Shown: positions 1 to 6,626 of the stretch, in pieces
Numbering within the stretch: the first letter of the stretch is position 1
Layout: every line of letters starts with the position of its first letter
NCBI GenBank assembly: GCA_003486945.1
Contig: DNFL01000402.1
Span: forward strand, 21,429 to 29,902
Length of the DNA: 8,474 nt
From: Hyphomonas sp.
GTDB lineage: Bacteria > Pseudomonadota > Alphaproteobacteria > Caulobacterales > Hyphomonadaceae
Reading direction: 5' to 3'
Position numbers and translations under genes: made by a program
The notes under the pieces: model-generated
What the model was told of the DNA's origin: nothing
The model's input: only the letters and a program-made list of their open reading frames with translations
Database searches by the model: none

Positions 1-1
1 C

Positions 2-1504
2 GGCCTGCTCTGCGTCAATCACGAATACACCTCCACCAACCTGATGTTCCCGGGGGTCACGCAGGGCTATCCCGCCACAATCACCCGTGAGATCGCGCTC
101 ACCGAAATCGCCGCGCATGGCGGCACCATCGTGGAAATCCGCAAAACTGAGATCGGCTGGCGGCCCGTCATCGGCTCGCCTTTCAACCGCCGCATCATGG
201 CCGACACGCCGATGGATATCTACGGCCCCGCCGCTGGCCATCCGCGCCTGCGCACGACAGATGACCCTTCCGGCACGCTTGTGCTCGGCACCATGAACAA
301 TTGTGCCGGCGGCATCACGCCCTGGGGCACCTATCTGATGGCGGAAGAGAACATCAACGGAAACTTCCTCGGCAAGCTGCCGGAAGGCCATCCGGAGGCG
401 GACAATCACAAGCGCATGGGCGTGCCCGGTGGCTGGTATCAGTGGGGCCGCCATGTCGACCGCTTCGATGTGTCGAAAGAGCCGAACGAGCCGAACCGCT
501 TTGGCTGGGTCGTCGAGGTCAACATCGCTGACCCCAATTCCAGGCCCCGCAAGCGCACCGCGCTCGGCCGGTTCAAGCATGAAGGCGCTGAAACCGTGCT
601 CGCCCCCGATGGCCGCGTGGTCGCCTATATGGGCGACGACCAGGTGTTCGACTATGTCTACAAGTTCGTCTCCGCGCGCGCCTACGTGCCGGGCGTAACG
701 GGCTTCGAGGATAACCTGCTGGACGAGGGTACTCTCTACGTCGCGCGCTTCGACGCGGATGGCACGCTGGCCTGGTTGCCGCTCGTGCACGGGCAGGGTC
801 CGCTGACGGCGGAGAACGGATTTCATTCGCAGGCGGACGTTCTGATCGAAACACGCCGCGCAGGCGACCTTCTCGGCGCAACGCCGATGGACCGTCCCGA
901 AGATGTCGAGGCCGATCCGCGCACAGGCCGCGCCTATGTGATGCTGACCAATAACAAGGGCCGCAAGGCGGATGACGTGAACGTCGCCAACCCGCGCGGG
1001 CCAAACCGGTTTGGGCACATCATCGAGATAGTCGAACCGGGCGGCGACTTCGCCTCCGAAACCTCGCGCTGGGAAATTCTCGTCAAGTGCGGCGATCCCG
1101 GTGCCGCTGAGGTTGGCGCCGTGTGGAACCCGCTCACCAGCGAAAACGGCTGGTTCGCCAGCCCGGACAATTGCGCCATCGACGCGTCAGGCCGCCTGTG
1201 GGTCTCCACCGATGGCAATGACGACACCGGCGCAGCCGACGGCCTCTGGGCGCTCGAAACGGATGGCCCCCGCCGCGGCACCGGCCGGCATTTCTTCCGT
1301 GTGCCGGTCGGCGCCGAGCTGTGCGGCCCGCGCTTCACCAGTGATGGCGAAACGCTGTTCGTCGCTGTGCAGCATCCGGGTGACGGCGACGGCGCGAGCT
1401 ACGAGGCGCCCACCACCCGCTGGCCGGATTTCGGCGAGGCCTCGCCGCCGCGTCCCAGCGTGATGGTGATCACGCGCGAAGGCGGCGGCCCGATTGGCGG
1501 TTAG
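2..1504 (+). CDS. phoX: PhoX-family alkaline phosphatase (DUF839/PF05787), 5' end missing
   Basis: Reading in frame from base 2, 500 codons precede the TAG stop; the N-terminus, probably with a Tat signal peptide, lies left of the window. PhoX enzymes are exported, metal-dependent phosphomonoesterases that release phosphate from organic esters outside the cytoplasm. Family landmarks visible in order are NCAGGITPWGTYLMAEE (bases about 299-349; in characterised PhoX the Cys of this motif, here 302-304, is an iron ligand), GRFKHEGAE (about 569-595), RPEDVEADPRTGRAYV (about 893-940), a PDNCAIDASGRLWVSTDG block (about 1163-1216) and CGPRFTSDGETLFVAVQHPG near the end. The remaining length plus a typical missing N-terminus of about 150 residues fits a full-length enzyme of about 650 residues. 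The stop overlaps that of the convergent lipoprotein gene. Some DUF839 proteins have no proven phosphatase activity, so the family is certain but the substrate is inferred. Any Pho box would be outside the window. Confidence 0.9.
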   Translation, partial: GLLCVNHEYTSTNLMFPGVTQGYPATITREIALTEIAAHGGTIVEIRKTEIGWRPVIGSPFNRRIMADTPMDIYGPAAGHPRLRTTDDPSGTLVLGTMNNCAGGITPWGTYLMAEENINGNFLGKLPEGHPEADNHKRMGVPGGWYQWGRHVDRFDVSKEPNEPNRFGWVVEVNIADPNSRPRKRTALGRFKHEGAETVLAPDGRVVAYMGDDQVFDYVYKFVSARAYVPGVTGFEDNLLDEGTLYVARFDADGTLAWLPLVHGQGPLTAENGFHSQADVLIETRRAGDLLGATPMDRPEDVEADPRTGRAYVMLTNNKGRKADDVNVANPRGPNRFGHIIEIVEPGGDFASETSRWEILVKCGDPGAAEVGAVWNPLTSENGWFASPDNCAIDASGRLWVSTDGNDDTGAADGLWALETDGPRRGTGRHFFRVPVGAELCGPRFTSDGETLFVAVQHPGDGDGASYEAPTTRWPDFGEASPPRPSVMVITREGGGPIGG

Positions 1505-2688
1505 CGGCGCGCCAGCACGCGCTTGCCGCCGTCGCCCGTCAGCTCCAGCGCGCCGTCCGCAAGGATCGCCCAGCTGAGCTTGCCGGTCAGCGCCTGTGTA
1601 TAGCGGTTCTCCTGGGCGTTCAGCGCTTCACCTAGGCAGGCGCGGCGCGTCATGGCGAGCGGACCGAGCGTCACGCTTGATCCGTCGGCGGAGTATGTGC
1701 CGGAAAAGCTGTTGCAACCGCCCGATCCTGAAACGCGGCCGTCCGCGGCGAAGGTCAGCGTCAGGCGCGAATTGTCGATCACGCCGCCGCGGTTGATATC
1801 CTCGACCGTCCATGCCGCGCCGGTCAGCACCGCTGGGTCTGCCGAGGCGACTTCCTTCACCGGGCGGGCCACAAAGCCGATACCGTCTGCGCCGTTGAGC
1901 ACGAGGTTGCCAAGTCCGTCAATCGTGAAGCTCGCGGCGCCGTTGAGGATAGACGCGAACTTCATTTCCTGCCCCATGATACCGTCGTCCAGGCAGGCCA
2001 TCTTGGTCATACCGACCCCGGAGAAAGTGAGCGCATCGCCGGCCTGCTCATAGCTGCCGAAAAAGCGGTTGCAGCCGGTGGACCCGCTGATGCGGCCGTC
2101 AGCGCTGAAGGCAATCGATGGTTCGCTGCCGGCGACAATTGCCGCGGCGCCCATGCCATCGACCTTCCACTGTGTTCCCGCGAGCGGGGCAATATCCACC
2201 ATCGGCGAGTAGGCCGCGACCATTACCATGACGATCTCGCCAATATCGTAAGCGCCCGTTCCATCGCCCGCCACGGGAACGCGGTGAGAGGTGTCGGTCG
2301 TCCACAGCAGCGCGTCATCCGCGCCGCGAATCGAGGCGCGCACCGTATAGGTCATGCGCGGGTCAAACGAGCCTTCCTGTGTCAGTGTGAACGTGCGCGG
2401 AACGCCGCCATGGTCCAGCAGGGTAGACCATGTGGCGAGGTCGATGGCCGGCGCATCGGCGCGCGAGGTGTCCTGCAGCACAACGGTCAGAACAGAGCCC
2501 GGCGGCGCAAGCATGCGCTCACGGTAAATCGCGGTTCCGGTCACGACTGCCGAAGCCTCAGGCACCAGCGTCTCAGTGGTTGAGGCTTTGGGCGTATGGC
2601 CAGGGATCATGCAGCAGGCGCTGACACTGCCAAGTGCGAGCGCCGCTAGCGAGGCGGCGAGGCTGCGGCGAAGGGTCTGCAGGGGCAT
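1501..2688 (-). CDS. Lipoprotein with a YbaY-like domain and two META/HslJ domains
   Basis: The protein has 395 residues. Its N-terminus is a lipoprotein signal peptide with a basic n-region (R7, R8), a hydrophobic stretch and lipobox VSA|C25, so it is predicted to be lipid-anchored in the envelope. Residues about 48-158 resemble the YbaY lipoprotein domain (starting VVTGTAIYRERMLAPPGSVL, with a later FTLTQEGSFDPRMTYTVRASI). Residues about 169-275 and 286-394 are two META (HslJ-type) domains. Each has the hallmark GCN..F.G.Y (GCNRFFGSY and GCNSFSGTY) and a downstream MT..AC (MTKMAC and MTRRAC). In E. coli HslJ is linked to novobiocin resistance and heat shock, but neither domain has a defined biochemical activity, so I assign none. 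The start is set by AAGGAG 7 nt upstream and by the signal peptide. The frame stays open to 3207, but that extension is not protein-like and runs antisense to the neighbouring regulator. Confidence 0.9.
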   Translation of the reverse strand: MPLQTLRRSLAASLAALALGSVSACCMIPGHTPKASTTETLVPEASAVVTGTAIYRERMLAPPGSVLTVVLQDTSRADAPAIDLATWSTLLDHGGVPRTFTLTQEGSFDPRMTYTVRASIRGADDALLWTTDTSHRVPVAGDGTGAYDIGEIVMVMVAAYSPMVDIAPLAGTQWKVDGMGAAAIVAGSEPSIAFSADGRISGSTGCNRFFGSYEQAGDALTFSGVGMTKMACLDDGIMGQEMKFASILNGAASFTIDGLGNLVLNGADGIGFVARPVKEVASADPAVLTGAAWTVEDINRGGVIDNSRLTLTFAADGRVSGSGGCNSFSGTYSADGSSVTLGPLAMTRRACLGEALNAQENRYTQALTGKLSWAILADGALELTGDGGKRVLARR

Positions 2689-2695
2689 AATGGTT

Positions 2696-2701
2696 CTCCT
2701 T
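2696..2701 (-). promoter_or_regulatory. Ribosome binding site of the YbaY/META lipoprotein
   Basis: AAGGAG on the minus strand lies 7 nt before the ATG at 2688. It fixes the start of the lipoprotein at the signal-peptide methionine instead of any codon in the long open frame upstream. Confidence 0.85.
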
Positions 2702-2817
2702 GATGTCCCGGTCTCGGTCTCCCTAGTTCCGGGATGTGACAAATTCGAGGCCGCAGCAGCTGCAGGGCGCAGGAGAGTCTGCTCTGGGTAAGGCCTAAAC
2801 TTTAAACAGAAAACGCG

Positions 2818-2833
2818 TGTCGTGTGATTGACA
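2818..2833. promoter_or_regulatory. Candidate operator: CRP-geometry dyad TGTCG-N6-TGACA
   Basis: On + the sequence reads TGTCG TGTGAT TGACA: two 5-bp arms (4 of 5 positions complementary) around a 6-bp spacer, the spacing of E. coli CRP sites (TGTGA-N6-TCACA). It lies 53 bp before the ATG of the Crp/Fnr-family gene, in the spacer shared with the divergent lipoprotein, so it could serve either or both. A perfect relative, TGTCA-N6-TGACA, occurs at 7955-7970. Its right arm contains TTGACA (2828-2833), but no convincing -10 follows at 16-18 nt. An operator role is inference from geometry. Confidence 0.35.
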
Positions 2834-2872
2834 GGGCGCCGCACTCGTCTAGCTGTTGGGGAAGGTGCTTTC

Positions 2873-2878
2873 AGGGGG
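2873..2878 (+). promoter_or_regulatory. Ribosome binding site of the Crp/Fnr-family gene
   Basis: AGGGGG lies 8 nt before the ATG at 2887. It favours that ATG over the in-frame GTG at 2824, which has no comparable site and would overlap the candidate operator. Confidence 0.55.
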
Positions 2879-2886
2879 CGCGCTTT

Positions 2887-3624
2887 ATGCCGACGCTTGA
2901 TCATATCGACCTCAATCGCGGACTCTGGTTTGATCAGCTGCCGCCTAATATCCGCGAGGATGTGGAGCGCAGTTCGGTCCGGCTGAAATTCAAACGGGGC
3001 AAGCCTCTGTTTCGACAGGGAGATCCGGTGCGGGGGCTGTTCGGCTTTGTTTCGGGCGAGGCCCAGGTGAGCGGCACGACGATTGCTGGGCAGGATATTC
3101 TCGTCGCCATGCACCGCGCGGGGGACTGGACCGGGTTTCTCGCCTGCCTCGACGGGGGTAGCTATACGTTGACCGTTACCGCCTCGCAGCCCTGCGAAGT
3201 GCTGCACCTACCGCTCGCCGCGGTGCAGCGCATCTTCATGCAGGACGTTGCGACATATGCCCTGCTGGCGGCGCCGGAGCATGCGACGCAGCGGGCAGTA
3301 TACTCGCACATAGTTGAGCATCTGTCGTTCACGCCGCTGCAGCGATTAGCACGTCGGCTGGTGGACCTTGCCGGTAGCCCGTACACGGAGGGAATAACCT
3401 CGCGTACCATCTCGCCGATCACCCAGGACCAACTTGCCCTGTCGATCATGTCGTCGCGCCAGTGGACCAACCGGCTGCTGCAGCACCTCGAGAAAGCCGG
3501 CCTGATTGCCCGTGGCCGCAGCCGTATCGACATCCTCGACCTGCCGCGCCTGACGCAGCTTGCTATCTATGGCGAAAGCGGCTTCGTGATGCGGGAAATG
3601 GCAACAACCTCCGCCGAGGCGTGA
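2887..3624 (+). CDS. Crp/Fnr-family transcriptional regulator, not a typical cAMP binder
   Basis: The protein has 245 residues. Residues about 14-125 form the cyclic-nucleotide-binding-like beta-barrel (FRQGDPVRGLFGFVSGEAQVSG, then GDWTGFLACLDGG). A linker helix follows, then a winged helix-turn-helix at about 150-220. The helix-turn-helix aligns without gaps to E. coli CRP from ITQDQLALSIMSSRQWTNRLLQHLE (about 178-202). R191 and R196 match CRP R180 and R185, but Q192 replaces E181, the residue that reads half-site position 7. The phosphate-binding cassette lacks the CRP Glu72 and Arg82 equivalents (F84 and the Y93/T94 region instead), so cAMP binding is unlikely. Only two cysteines are present (C87, C103), too few and wrongly placed for an FNR iron-sulfur cluster. 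The effector is unknown. The gene is divergent from the YbaY/META lipoprotein and convergent, 7 bp apart, with the Rrf2 gene. ATG 2887 was chosen over GTG 2824 because of the ribosome binding site. Confidence 0.9.
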   Translation: MPTLDHIDLNRGLWFDQLPPNIREDVERSSVRLKFKRGKPLFRQGDPVRGLFGFVSGEAQVSGTTIAGQDILVAMHRAGDWTGFLACLDGGSYTLTVTASQPCEVLHLPLAAVQRIFMQDVATYALLAAPEHATQRAVYSHIVEHLSFTPLQRLARRLVDLAGSPYTEGITSRTISPITQDQLALSIMSSRQWTNRLLQHLEKAGLIARGRSRIDILDLPRLTQLAIYGESGFVMREMATTSAEA

Positions 3625-3631
3625 GCCCGGG

Positions 3632-4072
3632 CTAAAGTTCCACAGGCAGTTTCTTCGCCGCGTCGCCCATCGCGTCGGCAAGCGTTGTCGTGTCGAGAAT
3701 GGCGCGCGTGGCATCGGCAACCTCGGCAAACACCTTGCGCAGCTTGCAGGCCTGTTCGCTGGCGCAGTCGCCGCACCGCCGGTAGGCCATCTTGGAGAGG
3801 CAGGGCAGCGGCGCGAGCGGCCCATCGATCAGGCGCAGCACTTCGCCGAAGGTGATCATCTCCGGGCGGCGCAGCAGGAGATATCCGCCGGCCTTGCCGC
3901 GCCGGCTGACCACGAGGCCCTGGCGCTTGAGGTCCAGCAGGATCTGCTCAAGGAATTTTCGCGGGATCACTTCCTGCGCGGCAATCTCGCTGATCTGCAT
4001 CGGCTCGCCGCCGGGCGCTCCGGCGAGAGCGAGCAGGGCTCTCAGCGCATATTTCGATTTCTGCGAGATCAT
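3632..4072 (-). CDS. Rrf2-family transcriptional regulator with a four-cysteine cluster
   Basis: The protein has 146 residues, typical for Rrf2/IscR/RirA/NsrR regulators. The N-terminal winged helix-turn-helix begins MISQKSKYALRALLALAG; the recognition region is VIPRKFLEQILLDLKRQGLV (35-54) and the wing is SRRGKAGGYLL (56-66). A cysteine cluster follows: C91, C100, C103 and C109. Family members that bind an Fe-S cluster use three cysteines in this region, so a redox, iron, NO or cluster-status sensor is plausible, but the spacing is not exactly that of IscR or RirA and no symbol is warranted. AAGGAG 6 nt upstream selects ATG 4072 over the in-frame ATG at 4132. The gene is divergent from the TonB-dependent receptor, and inverted repeats in the shared 196-bp spacer make it the likely local regulator of that receptor and of itself (inference). 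Confidence 0.92.
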   Translation of the reverse strand: MISQKSKYALRALLALAGAPGGEPMQISEIAAQEVIPRKFLEQILLDLKRQGLVVSRRGKAGGYLLLRRPEMITFGEVLRLIDGPLAPLPCLSKMAYRRCGDCASEQACKLRKVFAEVADATRAILDTTTLADAMGDAAKKLPVEL

Positions 4073-4078
4073 GCCGAA

Positions 4079-4084
4079 CTCCTT
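4079..4084 (-). promoter_or_regulatory. Ribosome binding site of the Rrf2 gene
   Basis: AAGGAG on the minus strand lies 6 nt before ATG 4072. It decides the start: the upstream in-frame ATG at 4132 would add 20 residues with no match to the conserved Rrf2 N-terminus. Confidence 0.85.
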
Positions 4085-4146
4085 CGTGGCGGCGGTCTGC
4101 CAGAGTTCAGTGTTTCTAACAAGCAGACTCATTCAGTCAGGTTAAC

Positions 4147-4158
4147 ATACGGAAGTAT
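4147..4158. promoter_or_regulatory. Inverted repeat ATAC-GGAA-GTAT, candidate operator
   Basis: Perfect 4-bp arms flank a 4-bp centre and overlap the predicted -10 of the Rrf2 gene. The minus-strand core ATACTTCCG (4158-4150) resembles ATACTTTCG on the plus strand at 4195-4203, 8 of 9 identical, in the opposite orientation and facing the receptor gene. Short matches of this kind can arise by chance in an AT-rich spacer. Confidence 0.35.
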
Positions 4159-4182
4159 AAGGGAGTTTCATCAGCATTTCAT
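4154..4182 (-). promoter_or_regulatory. Candidate promoter of the Rrf2 gene
   Basis: On the minus strand ATGAAA (4182-4177, 4 of 6 to the -35 consensus) is followed after 17 nt by TATACT (4159-4154, 5 of 6 to the -10 consensus). It points toward ATG 4072 with a leader of roughly 75 nt. The -10 overlaps the inverted repeat at 4147-4158, an arrangement suited to autorepression. Confidence 0.45.
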
Positions 4183-4191
4183 GCGCCTGAA

Positions 4192-4206
4192 TTGATACTT
4201 TCGAAA
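4192..4206 (+). promoter_or_regulatory. Candidate -35/operator region of the TonB-dependent receptor
   Basis: TTGATA (4192-4197) is a reasonable -35 on the receptor's strand and runs into the perfect 8-bp palindrome TTTCGAAA (4199-4206). No strong -10 stands out: TTTCAA at 4215-4220, after a 17-nt spacer, matches only 3 of 6 positions. The overlap of palindrome and promoter-like sequence suggests a regulated start, but this is tentative. Confidence 0.3.
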
Positions 4207-4220
4207 TTCTAACTTTTCAA

Positions 4221-4241
4221 ACACGACAAAATAAGTCGTGT
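4221..4241. repeat. Perfect 7-bp inverted repeat upstream of the TonB-dependent receptor
   Basis: ACACGAC (4221-4227) and GTCGTGT (4235-4241) are exact reverse complements around the 7-nt AT-rich centre AAAATAA. The repeat ends 27 bp before the receptor ATG and 16 nt before its ribosome binding site. It could be an operator for a dimeric repressor or a hairpin in the 5' leader. No T-run follows, so it is not an ordinary terminator. Confidence 0.5.
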
Positions 4242-4268
4242 ATTAAGGTTCAACTTCGGGAGAGCCTC

Positions 4269-6626
4269 ATGTCACCCCCTCACCACGCCCTGCTGGGCAT
4301 TGCACTCGGCGCGCTCGCGCCGGTCGCCGCGGCGCAATCCGTTCCTGCTCCGGATGTTTCCTCCCCGCCGGAGGAGGCGGAACTGCGCCGCGAAACGATC
4401 ACGGTCACCGCGCGCCGGGTAACCGAGGAGCTGCAGGATGTGCCGATCCCGGTTTCGGTTCTGACCGAGAGCTTCATTGCCGAAACTGGTGCGTTCAATG
4501 TCGGGCGCCTGCGCGAGTTGGTGCCGACGCTGCAATTCTACACGACAAATCCGCGCAACACCGCGATCAACATCCGCGGCCTCGGCGCGCCTTACGGCCT
4601 GACCAATGACGGCCTGGATGCCGGCGTCGGCCTCTACATCGATGGCGTGTTCCTCGCGCGCCCGGCGGCGACGACGCTGGATTTCATCGATGTCTCCCAG
4701 ATCGAAGTGCTGCGCGGCCCGCAGGGGACCTTGTTCGGCAAGAACACGACCGCCGGGGCGATCAACATCTCGACGAAGAAACCTTCCTTCACACCAGAAA
4801 CCGAAGTCGAGCTGACTTATGGCAATCTCGGCTTCATACAGGCGAAAGGTTCCATCACCGGGCCGATTACCGGCAAGCTGGCGGGCCGGCTTTCCTTTTC
4901 CGGTACGCAGCGCGATGGCACCCTCTATAATGTCACCGAACGCAACGACATAAACGACCTCAACAATCTCGGCATCCGCGGCCAGCTCCTGTTTGATGCG
5001 TCAGAAACGCTGGAAATCATTCTTGCGGCGGACTCCACGCGCCAGCGTCCGAACGGGTATGCGCTTGTTCCGGCGGGTGTTGCCCCCACCTTGCGCAATG
5101 CCAATCGTCAGTACGCGGCGCTGGCAGATTACTTTGGGTATACCCCGCCAAGTTTCAACCCCTTCGACCGGTTGACGGACGCGGACACCTATCACCAGTC
5201 CAATCAGGATTTTGGCGGCGCGTCGCTGACGGTGAACTGGGATGTGGGTCCGGGTACGCTCACCTCCATCACCGCCTGGCGATTGTGGAACTGGGGCCCG
5301 TCGAATGACCGGGATTTCCTCGGGCTTCCGATCACCACCGTTTCGGCGAACCCTTCAGAGCAGATACAGTGGACGCAGGAGCTGCGCTATGCCGGCGACC
5401 TGAACGATCGCCTGAGCTTTGTCCTCGGGGCCTTCGCCTTCTCGCAGGAGATCAACTCCACCGGCAATCAGGAACAGGGTGATGCAGCGGCGCGATGGCT
5501 TCTCAGTCCCACATCGGCCGGGTGGGATACGCCGGGCCTTCTGGACGGATATGGTCAGACGTCTGACATTCAGTCGGAGAACACAAGCGCGGCACTCTTC
5601 GGCCAGCTGGAATGGCATGTGACAGACAGGCTGCGCGTGTTGCCGGGGCTGCGCCTGAACTATGATCAGAAGAGTGTCAACTATGATGCGCAGGTCTATG
5701 GCGGCCTGCAGACCAGCGATCCCGTGCTGATTGCGCTGCAGCGTTCGGTGCTGGCGCCGCTGGCCTATCAGGCCTCTGCGGATGACACGAACCTCTCCGG
5801 CCAGCTGACGCTTGCCTACAAGGTGACCGATGACGTGAACGCCTATGCGACCTATTCGACGGCGTTCAAGTCGGTAGGCCTCAATCTGGGCGGCATTCCG
5901 AATGATGCGTTGGGTGTGCCGGCGGTGGAGCTTGCCACCGTCAAGCCGGAGGATGTGAAACATGTCGAGACGGGCCTGAAGACCGAATTCTGGCCGGGGC
6001 TGACGGCGAACGTCACCGCCTACCGGACGGAAATCGAGGACTATCAGGTGCAGGTGGTCAATGCGCAGGTCGGCGTGCTGCGCGGCTATCTCGCCAATGC
6101 GGAGAAAGTGCGTGTGCAGGGCGTCGAGTTTGACGGCCGGGCGCGGATCAATGACCATCTGAGTGCCTATGCGGCGCTGGCATGGACCGATGGAAAGTAT
6201 GTGTCCTTCCCCGATGCGCCGCCGGCGCTGGAGAATACGGGTGGTCCGCAATCGGTGGACATTTCGGGCTCGCGTCTTCCCGGCATTTCGGAATGGTCCG
6301 GCTCGCTTGGCGGTGAGGCGCGGTGGGATGGCGGCCTGCTGGGCCGGGAGGGGGAATACTTCACGGCGCTGGATGTGTTCTTCCGGTCAGACTTCTCCTC
6401 AAGCCCGACGGAGTCGCGCTATCTGTCCGTAGACGGATATTCGGTGCTGAACGGCCGGGTGGGGTTCCGCTCTGCGAATGGCTGGGACCTGTTCCTGTGG
6501 GGCAAGAACCTGCTGGACGAGGAATATTTCGAACTGCTGGCCGCGCAGCCCGGCAATTCCGGCCTGTTCGTCGGCCAACCGGCAGACCCGCGCACCTACG
6601 GCGTCACTTTGCGCGCGCGGTTCTGA
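4269..6626 (+). CDS. TonB-dependent outer-membrane receptor, substrate unknown
   Basis: The protein has 785 residues, a normal length for the family, which imports scarce substrates (iron chelates, vitamin B12, sugars and others) across the outer membrane using TonB-ExbBD energy. A signal peptide is followed by probable cleavage after AAA22; its n-region has His but no Lys or Arg. A TonB box ETITVTA lies at 42-48. The plug domain spans about 55-168, with INIRGLG (100-106), GVGLYIDGVF (119-128) and the signature IEVLRGPQGTLFGKNTTAGAINI (145-167). A 22-strand-type barrel fills the rest and ends in Phe (YGVTLRARF), the usual terminal residue for barrel assembly. GGGAG sits 6 nt before the ATG, and no alternative ATG or GTG exists before the in-frame stop at 4188-4190. 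It is divergent from the Rrf2 regulator, which hints at an iron- or redox-linked substrate without proving it. Its 3' end overlaps the convergent Pr6Pr gene by 23 bp. Confidence 0.95.
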   Translation: MSPPHHALLGIALGALAPVAAAQSVPAPDVSSPPEEAELRRETITVTARRVTEELQDVPIPVSVLTESFIAETGAFNVGRLRELVPTLQFYTTNPRNTAINIRGLGAPYGLTNDGLDAGVGLYIDGVFLARPAATTLDFIDVSQIEVLRGPQGTLFGKNTTAGAINISTKKPSFTPETEVELTYGNLGFIQAKGSITGPITGKLAGRLSFSGTQRDGTLYNVTERNDINDLNNLGIRGQLLFDASETLEIILAADSTRQRPNGYALVPAGVAPTLRNANRQYAALADYFGYTPPSFNPFDRLTDADTYHQSNQDFGGASLTVNWDVGPGTLTSITAWRLWNWGPSNDRDFLGLPITTVSANPSEQIQWTQELRYAGDLNDRLSFVLGAFAFSQEINSTGNQEQGDAAARWLLSPTSAGWDTPGLLDGYGQTSDIQSENTSAALFGQLEWHVTDRLRVLPGLRLNYDQKSVNYDAQVYGGLQTSDPVLIALQRSVLAPLAYQASADDTNLSGQLTLAYKVTDDVNAYATYSTAFKSVGLNLGGIPNDALGVPAVELATVKPEDVKHVETGLKTEFWPGLTANVTAYRTEIEDYQVQVVNAQVGVLRGYLANAEKVRVQGVEFDGRARINDHLSAYAALAWTDGKYVSFPDAPPALENTGGPQSVDISGSRLPGISEWSGSLGGEARWDGGLLGREGEYFTALDVFFRSDFSSSPTESRYLSVDGYSVLNGRVGFRSANGWDLFLWGKNLLDEEYFELLAAQPGNSGLFVGQPADPRTYGVTLRARF

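Noticed and set aside
2690..2740. Extracytoplasmic-sigma-type promoter (GGAAC on minus) before the YbaY/META lipoprotein
   Set aside because: GGAAC is present, but nothing like the expected -10 (CGTT) lies 16-17 nt further on.
2824..2886. GTG 2824 as the start of the Crp/Fnr protein
   Set aside because: It has no good ribosome binding site and overlaps the candidate operator; the extra 21 residues look noncoding, while ATG 2887 has AGGGGG at 8 nt.
2689..3207. Upstream extension of the YbaY/META lipoprotein frame, about 173 codons
   Set aside because: It runs antisense through the Crp/Fnr gene, is not protein-like, and would bury the signal peptide and lipobox; AAGGAG sits at the internal ATG 2688.
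3625..3632. Palindrome GCCCGGGC between the Crp/Fnr and Rrf2 stops as a terminator
   Set aside because: Its arms have no loop and no T-run follows, so it cannot form a normal intrinsic terminator hairpin.
4073..4132. ATG 4132 as the start of the Rrf2 protein
   Set aside because: The conserved Rrf2 N-terminus begins at ATG 4072, which has AAGGAG at 6 nt.
5355..6251. Long antisense frame inside the TonB-dependent receptor
   Set aside because: It is a codon-bias shadow in GC-rich DNA: Arg/His-rich, without domains or a ribosome binding site, and the receptor frame is beyond doubt.
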